A stretch of DNA of 64,000 bases from positions 91,804,827-91,868,826 of the forward strand of contig NC_057861.1 of NCBI RefSeq assembly GCF_019393635.1. Direction: 5' to 3'. The notes below the pieces were generated by a model, which had not been told where the DNA came from, ran no database searches, and worked only from the letters and a program-made list of their open reading frames with translations. A program made the translations under genes and the position numbers. This document shows positions 22,135 through 33,029 of the stretch, piece by piece. Numbering within the stretch: position 1 is the stretch's first letter; the number at the start of each line of letters is the position of its first letter. This DNA is from Dromiciops gliroides (Eukaryota > Chordata > Mammalia > Microbiotheria > Microbiotheriidae).

Positions 22135-22605
22135 TACAATCAACAAGCATTTATTAGTACTAAGTATCAGACATCTTTTTAGGCAGTAAGAATACAAATA
22201 CAAAAATAAAACAGTCCCCTGTCTTGAGGAGCTTATATTATAGCAGAATAAACAATGTGAATATGTAAATTATATATAGAATAATACAAAATAAATAGGT
22301 GGAAGTTTAGCAAAGGAGGGAGCTGGCAATTTACAATATCAGAACAGGCATTTCTTGGTAGGTGGTGTTTAACATGATTAAGGGAAGACAGGATTTAGTT
22401 ATGCAGAAATGAGAAGATAGAATATTCCAGGCGTAGGGGCATGGCAAGTGAAGTCACAATGGCTAATGAATGAATGACAGTGATGTGTGAGAAACAGAGA
22501 GGGTCAATTTGTTTCTTTAGATCCAAGAGTGTGGGAAGAAAAATAATATATGATAAGGCTGGGAAGTTGCATTGGAACCAGATTGTCAAGGACATTGTAA
22601 GTTAG
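22135..22605 (+). mobile_element. Ancient L3-like repeat
   Basis: ctacaatcaacaagcattta, cccctgtcttgaggagctta, then gatagaatattccaggcg. The order matches 17,305-17,600 and 62,050-62,335. From 21,670 to 22,130 nothing was recognised. Confidence 0.6.
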
Positions 22606-22639
22606 ACTATCCTTCTTATCATAGAAAAAGAAAAGGTGA

Positions 22640-22775
22640 AAGGGAGATTAAAACCCATAGGGTCCAACTCTGGGAATTTTACTGATGAGGTAACAAAATC
22701 CAGATGAAATGGGGGAAGGTGACATACCGAAGTCATACAACAAATGAACCAGTGAGTCCATCATGTCTCCTGATA
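22640..22775 (-). mobile_element. MIR SINE remnant
   Basis: actgatgaggtaacaaaatcc with gtcatacaacaaatgaacc, a decayed complement of the MIR core. From 22,775 to 23,060 nothing was recognised. Confidence 0.5.
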
Positions 22776-23064
22776 CTCAATTAATTTCTTCTGAAAATAA
22801 TGCCCCACAAGTTTCATTTCTCTTTCCTCAACTCTTTTCTTCTCTTCCAGTTGATTGAAGCTGAAAGAGAAAAAAAGGGGGAAATTAACATAACATTCTT
22901 CAATTTTTGAATATGTAGTAAAAACTTTTAATTTGGCCTATAGTGCCAAAAAGTCCCAGGTTCTTTTTCATTTGGGGGCTTTTCTTTGTCAAGAATAACT
23001 ATATTATTCATTCATCCTTCTATCTAGTTATTTTATCTATATATCTGTCAGCTACAGGACTTAT

Positions 23065-23335
23065 GTAGCTATGTCACATATAGGATAGAGTGCTGGGCCT
23101 GGAGTCAGGAAGATCTAAGTCAAAATCTAGACTCAGACACCCATTAGCTGTATGACCCTGGGCAAGTCACTTGACCTCTCTCTACTTCATTTTTCTCTTC
23201 TGCAAAATGGGGATTATAATAGCACCCATCTCCCAGGGTGGTTATGAGGATTAAATTAGATAATATTTTAAAGGAATTAATGCAATGCCTGGCACATAGT
23301 AGGTGCTATATAAATGTTAGCTATTGTTATTACCA
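23065..23335 (+). mobile_element. THER1 SINE, near full length
   Basis: All parts are in order: tagagtgctgggcctggag, the core tgaccctgggcaagtcactt, gcaaaatggggattataatag, the ggttatgaggattaaat block and the LINE-like tail cacatagtaggtgctata. It is the best-preserved THER1/MIR-class copy in the window. Confidence 0.9.
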
Positions 23336-23449
23336 TCTATTTGTTCCTTTATCTTTTTATTCATTCATTTGTTTATGCATGCTTTAATCCACATATTTAT
23401 GCTTTTGTTTGTTTTTATATCCTTATCTCTCTGCAATACTTCATTAAAT

Positions 23450-23665
23450 AAGCAGGGGACTTAGAAGACCTGAGTTTGAATCTAACCTCAGATACTTCCT
23501 AACCATATGACTCTGAGTAAATCACTTCATATTCCTAGGACTCAACTTTTTGGTCTGGAAAAAGGGAGTAATAATATCTATAATATTATCTTACCAAGTT
23601 AGTATCAGGATCCAATGAAAGAATGGATTTAAAGATTTTATAAATCTTCATGCAATATAATGTTA
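23450..23665 (+). mobile_element. THER1/MIR SINE
   Basis: agacctgagtttgaatctaac, tgactctgagtaaatcactt and the 3' part up to taaatcttcatgc. From 23,670 to 24,245 only a (TCA)n run near 23,676-23,700 was noted. Confidence 0.8.
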
Positions 23666-24249
23666 GCTGCTTTGTTGTCGTCATCATCATTGTCATCATT
23701 AGTTTCTCTAATATCTAGTTGCAATTAGCAAAATACAAAGTTTCCAAATCTTGCCAAGCAAGAGTTTATTACAGGAGCTATTTGCTTTCAAAATTCCAAC
23801 ATTCTATTTCTAACCTACTTTCGCAATTAAATCTCTTGATCTTCCTTCCATTCTATTCCACTATCACCATTTTTACCAGTATAGTGTAGTCATAATAATC
23901 TTTTGGCAGAAGGAGATAATACTGTGCCACTCTTCCATGATTCTCCATAGATATTGAACATACTTTCATTGTGTTCATTCCAATGTGAAAGTTTTATGAA
24001 ATCACTGTCCTATTCTGAATAATTAATAATTAAACAAAAAATAAATGAATGAAAGAATGAAAAAAAAACAAATAGAATTCACTCACCCACCAATTAACTA
24101 CTTACGCTGCCATTTAAAACTGACAAACTGGTTTTAACAAACTGTTTCAGCTTAAAAACCACTTGATCATCCTTAGTCTAGTATAGAGATAGAGATTGGA
24201 TGCTAATTTCATTTGTAATAGAAAGTCCTAGAGAAGAAAACTCACTCAA

Positions 24250-24360
24250 ACTTATAGAATTGCTAGAAGAATATATGACTTACCTAGTGTCACATATCCA
24301 GTAGGTGTCAGAGTTAGGACTTAACTGTAAGTCTTCCTGGGTCCAAGGCCATCTACCACA
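24250..24360 (-). mobile_element. MIR SINE remnant
   Basis: gacttacctagtgtcacata and gagttaggacttaactg. Confidence 0.55.
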
Positions 24361-24364
24361 TGCC

Positions 24365-24599
24365 TCTCATAAGAGCTATTATTTTCAAACAAAACTGTAA
24401 TGATCTGACTGCTCCAGGTATGCTACCCTTTTCCACCTTGGTGCATCTTCCTACACTGTTTTCTTTGCCTATAATGTTCTTTCTCCTGGTTCTAATATAG
24501 TAATTGAGACCATGTTTCAAGCCCATGTTAAATGGAATCTCCTGCAAGAAGCTTTCTCTGATTCCTTATACCTGATGCCATCTTCTCCATTCTGAGTTC
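24365..24599 (+). mobile_element. L2 LINE fragment, left part
   Basis: L2 motif order: aatgatctgactgctcc, ttgcctataatgttcttt and ctcctgcaagaagctttct. It is broken by the solo LTR and resumes at 24,982. Confidence 0.65.
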
Positions 24600-24981
24600 T
24601 GTAAAGTTGCTATCTAGCTATACCATCTAAAATATCTAATGAGTGGTCACCAATAAATTATAAGCTTTAGCAAGAGTTTAGACTTTTAAGCATTTATTAA
24701 AGAGCATTAGGATCTAATGATCAGAGAGAAAGGTAAAAATCTAACTATTTCTAAGAGACCCCATCATCCGAACTGCCATGGCGAGGTCAGGAACAAAAAG
24801 GACCCAATGCTACCTTCCTCCTCCCAGAAGCCTCCTGTCTAAATTGGAAATATCAAACATCACTTCCTGACACCAAGGTACTGACCTTCCAAGCCACATG
24901 GCTTGCCTCAGATGCCTTCTCCTCATGGCGGAGCTTTCCTACAGTAACTCTCCAGCAGGGGTCATCACTCCATTTGTCACA
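24600..24981 (-). mobile_element. Solo LTR (ERV1-like, 4-bp TSD)
   Basis: A 382-bp LTR, plus-strand ends TGTAAAGTTG and CATTTGTCACA. The exact TSD GTTC lies at 24,596-24,599 and 24,982-24,985. The minus-strand polyadenylation signal AATAAA is at 24,693-24,698. The 3' end of the LTR reads as a conserved ttattggtgaccactcatt block. It was inserted into an L2. No internal region adjoins it. Confidence 0.87.
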
Positions 24982-25034
24982 GTTCCAAAAGCATGTCTAC
25001 AATTTTAATATAGTCATCACATTTTTATTTATGA
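24982..25034 (+). mobile_element. L2 LINE fragment, right part
   Basis: Short AT-rich remainder of the interrupted L2, ending at a second LTR-like block. Confidence 0.4.
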
Positions 25035-25560
25035 TGTTTAAAAAGGCTCAAGAGACATAGTTCCTGAGTAATGTAATCATTTTATTTATAAGACTAGATG
25101 GTTATTAATAAAAAGGATGGTCATTTGAACATTTCACTTAGACCAAAGACACCCAATAGTGATGGGATCACAGTTTATATGCCCTTCAAAGAGGAGGTAT
25201 TCCCAAAGGGTGGTAATCAACTCATATTTATTAATACAATGAGAAGTGTGGGCTATATTAAAAGAAGGTCTTTGGATACATGGCTCAAGTCACTCAAATC
25301 TTTTTCAATGAAATATCCATATCACCTGTCCTGATAATAGGGAGAATCAACAATTCCCCAGACCTGTCAGAACAAATAAATTGAGCAGGAATACACCCAT
25401 TAGCTTAAACTTAGAATTTCTTTTGCTGTCTGATTAGATCTTGGTATGGGTAAATATCTAACAGAGATTTCCCTCGCTGATTGGTTTCTGGATTAGGAAG
25501 TACAAAAGGGGAAAAACCCTGGTCCTAATACAATAATAAGTTATTAAATATCAGAGAGAA
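25035..25560 (-). mobile_element. LTR-like element
   Basis: The first roughly 170 bp match 8,773-8,940 in block order. Minus-strand signals are a TATAAAC (25,173-25,179) upstream of an AATAAA (25,081-25,086). Two different CA|ATGA positions (25,238 and 25,310) could pair with the ATGA just left of the start, so the far end is undecided. A 78-codon frame (25,098-25,334) is not credible. Confidence 0.45.
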
Positions 25561-25984
25561 TATCCATTTCTCACATACTGTAGTTTCATTTTACATATAC
25601 TTCTTGCTTGATTATACAATAAATAATCTTGGAATCATCATCAATTAACATTGTGCAATAAAACTTTGAAATTTTCAATAAATGTTTGTGGAACTTTTCA
25701 GTGGACTTTTTGAATACATTTGAATTGTGATTTGTTTAAACTAATATATTATTTGGAAGGGGTAACAATAGTAGAGATTTATTTAATTCATTATTGCTGA
25801 CTGCTAAAGGCTATAGAACAAATAAGCATTTTAGGGACTTTTATTAGAAAGAAAGGAATGGTGTTTACATGGCTGGTCTATCTTTTATGTATATCCTGAG
25901 CAAAACATCACATTTCAGGCTCCTAAACATAGATAAGTTCCCTATCTCTATAAGTATATAAGGAGGATCTGGAGACTAGGAAGA
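25560..25984. other. Unassigned stretch
   Basis: No family or gene was recognised. Confidence 0.3.
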
Positions 25985-26390
25985 GATCATGGGATAGAAG
26001 TACTGTCATATACCAGAAAGTATCTCGGGCTATATCCAAATCCCACTTTTTTTTTTTTTTTTTTTGGTGAGGCAATTGGGGTTAAGTGACTTGCCCAGGG
26101 TCACGCAGCTAGTAAGTGTCAAACGTCTGAGGCCGGATTTGAACTCAGGTACTCCTGACTTCAGGGCCGGTGCTCTATCCACTGTGCCACCTAGCTGCCC
26201 CCAAATCCCACTTTTAACAATCAGTACTTATGTAACACTGAAATAGTCAGTTATACTCTCTGAGTCTTAGTTTCATTCTCTTCAAAAAATGATAATTATA
26301 CCTACTTCAAGGGATTGTTTTCAAGAGAAAAATTAAGTCCTACATGTTAAAAAGCTTCACAAAACTTAAAGACACATGTAAATGCCAATC
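25985..26390 (+). mobile_element. THER1 SINE split by a MAR1 SINE
   Basis: Head part 25,985-26,037 and the remainder 26,203-26,390 (ctctctgagtcttagtttc, gataattatacctacttc, gggattgttttcaagag). The two join across the SINE at 26,051. Confidence 0.7.
26051..26202 (-). mobile_element. MAR1/WSINE1-type SINE nested in THER1
   Basis: Exact TSD AAATCCCACTTTT at 26,038-26,050 and 26,203-26,215. It belongs to the 'gtcaggagtacc / ccccaattgcctca' subtype. Confidence 0.95.
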
Positions 26391-26569
26391 AATATTAAAG
26401 AGGAGGCATTAAATTTTGTTTTAAGTTTTACAGTAAACACCCTGACACATACTCAATGATTCTAGAATTCTATTATTTCCTCATTTTTCTGGCTTCCATT
26501 GATGATCAGAAACATGGCTCCTATTTACAAAAGGAGGGCACCATGGAGGTGACAAATATGATTATGCTC

Positions 26570-27698
26570 TGTGGAAATTTATTTTGATTTGGGGACCCTC
26601 CCTTTGGGTTGAGATTAGAAAGCCTTAGGCCCTCAGGGTCTTTTCTGTGTGAAGGGCTTGTGCCCCTCCCCCTCTGCTTCAGCTGAGCCAAAAAAAGTCC
26701 CATGGGCTGTACAAGACACCAGGTCAGACAGCTGGGAGGGGGCCCCAGCTCCCTCTACCCTGAGCAGATCTATCGGAGAGATCCTGGGCTTGTCCAGGCC
26801 AGGCTCTGGCGTAGCCTGTGCTGAGGAACGTGATGCTCGAGTGTCCCCCCAGCCCCAGCTGCAGCCCTGGCTGGCGGATTAGCTTGGGGTCTGTGGGGGT
26901 GGAAAAAGCCCAGAGATTTGAGTGGAGAAAAAGAAAATATACATAGACCTGGGGGTTAGACCCAGGGGGGCGGACAAGAGGACTGGAGGCCGAAGGACAA
27001 GACGGACAGAGCAGACAGAAAGAACAGGAGGCAGCGGAGAGCACAGAAGCGGTCAGCACAGGTTACAGGTTCGAAAAAGAGAAGATTAAGAGAACAGAAG
27101 GACACTGGAGCACTAGGAGAACAGAAGGAGAGGTCGGTGAGAGAGAAACACAGGGGTTCAGCGGTGGCAGTAAGGAGAGGAAAGTTAGATGCAGGGGAAG
27201 GCTAAAGGACTAGGAGCAAGGGAAAGGCCAGAAGGTTAAGAGGTAGGAGAGGAACGGACAGAAAGGGGCTACAAGGAAGGAACAGAGACTAGAGACACTG
27301 GAAGGAGACCAGAAGACTAAGAGGAAAGTTAGAAGAAAGTAGCTGAGCAGGGAAAGTGGAACATACCCTAAGGCAAGAGGCAGCTAAGGCCCTTATTGTA
27401 TTAAAAAAGTTCCAGGCTCAGCAGGTGTAAAGAGACACCCGGAATGCAGTCAGCTTGTACATTTTATTTCCCTATATTCTTAATTTTCAATAGTATCTCA
27501 TAAATAAACTCTGCTTTGCTTATTTAGTTAAGAGGCTTCTTAATCTTTTGCTTATCAATTTTGGGAGTGGAACTTTATAAACAGCCCACATTAAATTAAT
27601 AGCAGTCAGATATAGCCAGTTAGTCAAAAGCCCCCAGATTAGTCCTCCAGTCAAATTAGCCCCCCAAAGTAGTCCTAGTTAGCAAAAATATTTCTACA
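26570..27698 (+). mobile_element. Solo LTR, 1.13 kb, GC- and purine-rich (ERV1-like)
   Basis: Ends are TGTGGAAATT and ATATTTCTACA. The exact TSD GCTC lies at 26,566-26,569 and 27,699-27,702. A polyadenylation signal AATAAA (27,503-27,508) is followed by a T-rich stretch. The 5' third (about 26,620-26,900) is CpG-containing and GC-rich against the AT-rich surroundings. About 26,950-27,350 is nearly all A and G on the plus strand, with degenerate agaacagaagga-like units. Frames of 77 and 111 codons in the GC-rich part have no recognised domain. No internal region adjoins it. Family not assigned. Confidence 0.78.
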
Positions 27699-27702
27699 GC
27701 TC

Positions 27703-27990
27703 AGGAACATTGCTAACTTTTTCCATTTCTGTTTTTCTCTCTTTCTGTGTAGCCAAGAGAGTTGATGGTTGTAGGAAAGAGCTTAGGAAAGGCTCTCTTC
27801 ATGGTGCATAAAAAGTACAATTACTAATAGCCACATAATGTGCATGAATCAACGTAAGCACTTGAAATAAAAAGGTCCAGATAAATATAAATTACCAAAC
27901 TATGTTGCGAGCATTACTTTCTCATTTGTACCCTCAAAATAGGACAATAACAAATTCAGAAGAGATGGTCTCTGGGGCATTATTCAGTTC
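27703..27990. other. Unassigned stretch
   Basis: No repeat or gene signal was recognised. Confidence 0.3.
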
Positions 27991-27994
27991 ATCA

Positions 27995-28350
27995 AGTACT
28001 ACCTCAGTTTCCTTTTCTGTAAAATGGAAGTGTGGCAATTAATAACTTCTAAGGTTCCCTTCCAACTCAAACATTCTGTGCTCCATGTGGTAATAGTGTA
28101 TGTTCCAAGATCTATTCCTGGTAGAATATTCTTTAATCTAATGTTCTTTGTTTTAAGGTCTCTTCCAGCTGGAACATTTTATGTTCTACATTCTATCATT
28201 TTATGGTCTGTAATCCCTTCCAGCTCAAAAACTTCTTCATAGTAGGTACAAACACTCTACATCCTAATGTCCTCCCTTATGTGCACTTTATTATTTTTGT
28301 TCTGTGTCCCAATAGCTTATGTTTTAAAGTACCTTTGAGTTTGTGTTCTA
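27995..28350 (+). repeat. MIR tail expanded into a degenerate minisatellite
   Basis: A MIR core end (cctcagtttccttttctgta) is followed by repeated variants of its tail: ttctaaggttcccttcc, ccaagatctattcctgg, ttaaggtctcttccagctgg, taatcccttccagctc. The units alternate with attct.tgttc spacers. A 72-codon frame (28,024-28,242) runs through it and is an artefact. A second such locus is at 52,240. Confidence 0.6.
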
Positions 28351-29120
28351 AGATTTCATTTAGTGATTCTTAAAATTTTATATTTCTTAATTAACTTTTC
28401 AATAGTGAAAACTGTTAGATATTGTGAGGGATATAATAAAAGACATCATTCTTGCCTTGAAATGGTAAGAGACTCTTGCTGTAGAGAAAAGATGTACCTA
28501 TATGAAATTATGGCAGAAGAATGTCAGTGTAGAATTATTTATTATTTTATAATTGTTATCTGAGTTTGGGTGGAGACAGGGTTACAGTAGAATTAAGACT
28601 TCCCTAGGAGTAGGAAATACGAATCTTTAAAATTTCAGTTAAATATTAGTTATAGTCTCTTGAAAAATTCAAATAATCACTATGGGTCTCATTTGCTAAA
28701 CCAGTTAAATAGGGATGATATTATCCTGTTAACTTGAAGGCAGTCAACCTGAATAGATTATCTCTTTTGGTGTCTTATGTTCAGGGCCAAATGAGGTTAT
28801 GAAAAGCAAAATATAAGGTGAGTCAGAATAAGTAAAAGAGATTTAATGAAGTGATAGGTTTTGGTGAAGTAGAGATAAGACAAGCAAAGGAAGAGCCAAG
28901 ATACTCTATCATCAAAGATGGAGAAGCCACTGGACAATAGAGATATGAACAATCTGACAGGGATTTGAAATAAACAAAACATAACATTTTATCATTTTGA
29001 ATGAGAAAGACACATACCAAAGTACTAAGTCAGCTTAGGTACCTCAAAGAGTAGGAAAGCGTTAAAAGAGTTCAGTTCAGTCAAAGACCAATGGCAGAAA
29101 TGATTACAAGCTATTATTCT
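28350..29120. other. Unassigned stretch
   Basis: AT-rich, complex sequence with no recognised repeat; frames of 61-66 codons are unsupported. Confidence 0.3.
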
Positions 29121-29645
29121 GAACCAATTTAGCATCCATATGTTTGACAGATTTGCACCTCGTAAATATGTCAGCCATCATAATTAAGCTGTCAAAACCA
29201 CAACTGGACCCCTCCCAAATGGCAGTCCCTTTGCAGTTACCTGCTGGCTATTTAGTTCTGAGTGGACAATTGTCATCCTTCTGCACCACTGCACTCCTTT
29301 GGCATTTCTGACATGGGAAAATTATGAGTTCTCCAAGCAAACAGCTTTCTTTCTTGGCCCTCTCTTCAAAAGTGACTGTCCTTAAGCTCTCACCTGGGCT
29401 TGACAAGAAGAGTCTTCACGGAAATCAATTCAGTGTCCATTTTGCTCTGGTAAGCAGGCCTGAAATAGAAGGACCATCTCTGCTGGATCACAGACCAGAC
29501 CAGAAACCATTTTTCTCTTACTTGGCAGGTGATGAAGCTCAGGCAGAGAAAATCTGGAAGCACAGACCTGTTGGCTATCTTTTACCTCGAACAGCCAGTA
29601 GCAACAGCTTTCCAGCAGCTTTGGTAATTAAATAGGACACTCAGT
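29120..29645. other. Complex, higher-GC unassigned block
   Basis: It is less AT-rich than its surroundings, free of simple repeats and free of recognised transposon motifs. It holds a 103-codon plus-strand frame (29,324-29,635) with a balanced amino-acid mix but no domain I recognise. It could be unique conserved non-coding DNA, an exon of an unknown transcript or an old unlisted repeat. The sequence alone does not decide. Confidence 0.35.
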
Positions 29646-30285
29646 CCAGGAAGCTAATCTTTTCTTATTTCAATAGCTGACCAGTTGTTTATCAACTCTT
29701 GAATATCATTCATTCATTCATTCATGCATGCATCAAGCATATATTAAAAGGTTACCTTGTTGAAAATATCCCAACAAAACCATGCTACCAAACTTCATTA
29801 TAACATGAAAGTAGGTCTGCAGTCTGAAAAGCTCTTCTTCTAGAATACAATTTGTCAGATGGCAAAAAAGCAAGTCATGAAAATCCTAAAAATAGATGGT
29901 TTACATCATTGTAGAGGGCAACAATAATGAGGTAATGATGGGTCCTTTTGATGTTGCAAATAATGCTAGAACACTAGAGAAGTCACTAAAATTAAAAGGC
30001 ACCATTCTAATTCTCAAAGTGGTAATCTTCATGGGAACACAAGAACCAAATATAGAGATATCTGCTTCTATACTTCACGGTTTGTGTTTTTATCAATTTA
30101 CGTACAACCACCACTAAGACCACATCTCTGTGCTTTGGTATGCAATTGTATGACGTTTTTAGGAATAAAAAACAAAATAAAACAATTCATTATCTGGTGG
30201 CAAACCTTCTAGTGATGAATTTCTCTGAACTTAAGTACATTAGACATTGAATGGTGGATACATAGAGCATGGTTGGTAATATTCA
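29646..30285. other. Unassigned stretch
   Basis: Contains a short CATT-rich run at about 29,708-29,730. A 73-codon frame at 29,896-30,117 has no recognised domain. Confidence 0.3.
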
Positions 30286-30289
30286 TATT

Positions 30290-30420
30290 ATTTTCTCCCC
30301 ATTATAATATACCCTCATCCAGAGTAGGCACTGTTTCCCACTTGTTTTTGTGTCCTTTGAGCCTAGTATTGCATCTAGTACATAGTAGGTGCTATATAAA
30401 TGCTTAGTGACTGATTGATT
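30290..30420 (+). mobile_element. L2 LINE 3' end
   Basis: gagcctagtattgcatctag, acatagtaggtgctatataa and the terminal gactgattgatt. From 30,420 to 31,050 nothing was recognised. Confidence 0.7.
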
Positions 30421-31049
30421 ATTCGAGTTGGACCTCATCTAATACTTACTCTATGCCTATTTTGGTTGCTATTTTTCAAACTATAATTATTTGTATCCAC
30501 CACAAAAAATATGCACAGATTTATTTTATGAGAATATGGTGTTCTTTAAGACTATGATGTCAGTGTATCTCTGGAAGGATCTGCTAAATATAAAATATTT
30601 AAAGGACGGGTCCAGTAACCGATTATTTTTTCCTTCAGGGAACCAGCCTAGCTAATTATCAGAAGAATCATCCCCAAAAGGTTGGCTATGAGATGACAGA
30701 TTTATTGTTTCTGGGTGGTGGTGGTGTTGTTTTTTTTTTAATTCCAGGAGACAATGGCAGAGCAAAACCTAAGTGATAGAATTGTGTAGCCCTCCTACTT
30801 CTACAGTAAAGGTGGCAGAGTGACAGAAAAAGGTGACATGGTTCTTAGAGTCCCTACAAAAATTTAATTGTTGGTATTCTCAATGTGATATATTTTTCTC
30901 AACGACCAAAGCATGCATGCTACTGAGAGGAACTGTTTCCTATCTATATTGAAATTCTCATTTTAGGATTAGTTTGATAATGTACCTAAAGATCACTGAC
31001 TCGCCACCATAATATTGTTTCATGAGACAATTGGTCACGTGGCTTTGTA

Positions 31050-32640
31050 CTATCCTTGACAAAAAAACAGACAACTATAATAACAATTAATTCTATGAAT
31101 GAAGACATTGAATAAAGATAACTGGTTGACACTGATTGTAGAGATTGAGAAGCAGAGAATGTTTATAAAAAAAAACTTGTCAAGATCCTCTAAAAAGTCA
31201 TTGGCAGAAATATAGGGAAGGGGAGGAAGGAAATGATTATTTATCTGATCTACTGACAAGATAAATGTTCAAGACCAGACAAGGGCTAGAGAGGATTACA
31301 GAAGATGAAATAGATAATTTGGGTTACATAAAAAAATTTTAAAAACTTGTAGAAATACATTAAAGCTAAGAGTAAAAGAAAAACAATTAATCAGAAAGCA
31401 ATCTTTTCAATAAGCATTTTATTTTCAATACATATAAGGAACTGGTGCAGATTTGTGGAAACAAAGGTCATTCCCCAATTGATAGTCTAAGGATATGAAC
31501 AGGCAATGTTCAAGGGAAGAAATACAGGCTATTTATAGCCATATGAAAAAATTTCCAAATCATTATTAAATAGGGAAATGAAATTAAAGCACTTCTGAGA
31601 TTTCATAATACACACATAAAATTGGTAAAGATAATTAAAAAGGAGAAAAATGAAAAATATTAGAAGGGATATGGGAAAAAAGATAAATTTCAGCATTATT
31701 GATGGACCTCTGGATAGGTACAACCACTAGAATTATATGCAAAAACTTACTAAATTGTACATGTCTTTTGAGCCAGCTATATCACTATTAGATCTACACT
31801 CAAAAAGACTTCAACAACAAAAAATGAAAGATTCCTATACTTATAAAATATTTATAACAACTCTTATTGTGGTAGGGAAAAATAGAGATTAAAGGGATGT
31901 CTATCAAATGAACAATGATGGTAAAATGTGGTACATGAAAGCAATAGAATACTATTACTCTGTAAGAAATGAGGAAACAGAAAGCCAGAAAGACTTAGAT
32001 CAATTAATGAAGAAAAAGAGGAAACAGAATGGGAACACTTAGCAATGTAACATGAATAATTTAAAGCAAACAACTTTGAAGACTTTTGTAAACTGATAAA
32101 GAATGAAATGTGCAGAATTAAGGGGGCAGCTATTTGGCACAGTGGATAAAGCACCGGCCCTGGATTCAGAAGGACCTGAGTTCAAATCTGGCCTCAGACA
32201 CTTGACACTTATTAGTTGTGTGACTCTGGGCAAGTCACTTAACCCCCATTGTCCCACAAAAATAAAACAAAACAAATGTGCAGAATTAGGAAAATAATTC
32301 ATACAATAACAAAAAGACATTTAAAACAAATGGAAAGCTGTAAGAACTATGATTATTACATTGACCATTGATGATTCCAGAGGACTCATGATGAAACCTT
32401 ATATCCATGACAAAGAGGTGATAGTTTGGGGGTGAAGAATTAAACATAGATAGAAGATATTCCAAAAGCCTTAGTTCAATTTGAAAACTTTTAAGGCTTA
32501 AAAAAAATATTAAAGCTTTTGTAACTTTAAATTTGTGTATAACTATTGATTTTTTTTTCCTGCTTGACTATGGGTATTTGTTATAGGAAACTTGTTTTCC
32601 TTTTCCTTTTTAATGGAATTGGTAGCAGGAAAGAGGAAAA
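31050..32640 (+). mobile_element. L1 LINE 3' region, nested SINE
   Basis: Follows the end of marsupial L1 ORF2 and its 3' UTR: gtcattccccaattgatag (31,448), caaccactagaattatatgc, tcttttgagccagctatatc, ggtacatgaaagcaatag, tgattccagaggactcatg and the terminal cttgactatgggtatttg. Frames are closed, so it is dead. A SINE sits at 32,121-32,273. Confidence 0.75.
32121..32273 (+). mobile_element. MAR1/WSINE1-type SINE nested in L1
   Basis: Exact 15-bp TSD AAATGTGCAGAATTA at 32,106-32,120 and 32,274-32,288. Complete SINE with an aaaataaaac tail. Confidence 0.96.
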
Positions 32641-33010
32641 ATAGTTTTCTCTTAATTTCAAAAAGTAGAGAGTGAAGAGTTGCTACAGACTTGAATGTTG
32701 AATGCAGTTTCAGATGATGTCATGCATTATTAGTTGTACTGAATTGTTTTACTTTGTTACAATCTTACATGGAGTGGAGGTAATCTCTAATTCTTTATAA
32801 TGTTAAAAAATTTAAAATCAATGGATACTTTAAAACTTGTTGATTATTAGTATCATCATCATTTATTTTTAATTTATGGAATAAAGCAAGCATTTACATA
32901 AGATAGTATAATAAAAAGAGAAGATTGCACTTAAACCTGTAAATCTATTATGTACAACTTGCCATTCCTTTTAAATATATAATAAAGTTATCATATAAAT
33001 TTCTTTTTTA
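32640..33010. other. Unassigned AT-rich stretch
   Basis: Nothing recognised between the L1 end and the HAL1 start. Confidence 0.3.
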
Positions 33011-33021
33011 GGGAATAGAGC

Positions 33022-33029
33022 CAAGATGG
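33022..33029 (+). promoter_or_regulatory. YY1-like site at HAL1 5' end
   Basis: CAAGATGG within gagccaagatggtgg, 11 bases from the element start. In L1 this site directs accurate transcription start. Here it mainly shows that the 5' end is preserved. Confidence 0.55.

Noticed and set aside
26649-27059. Frames of 77 and 111 codons in the GC-rich LTR
   Set aside because: They overlap on opposite strands, have no recognised domain and lie wholly within the solo LTR.
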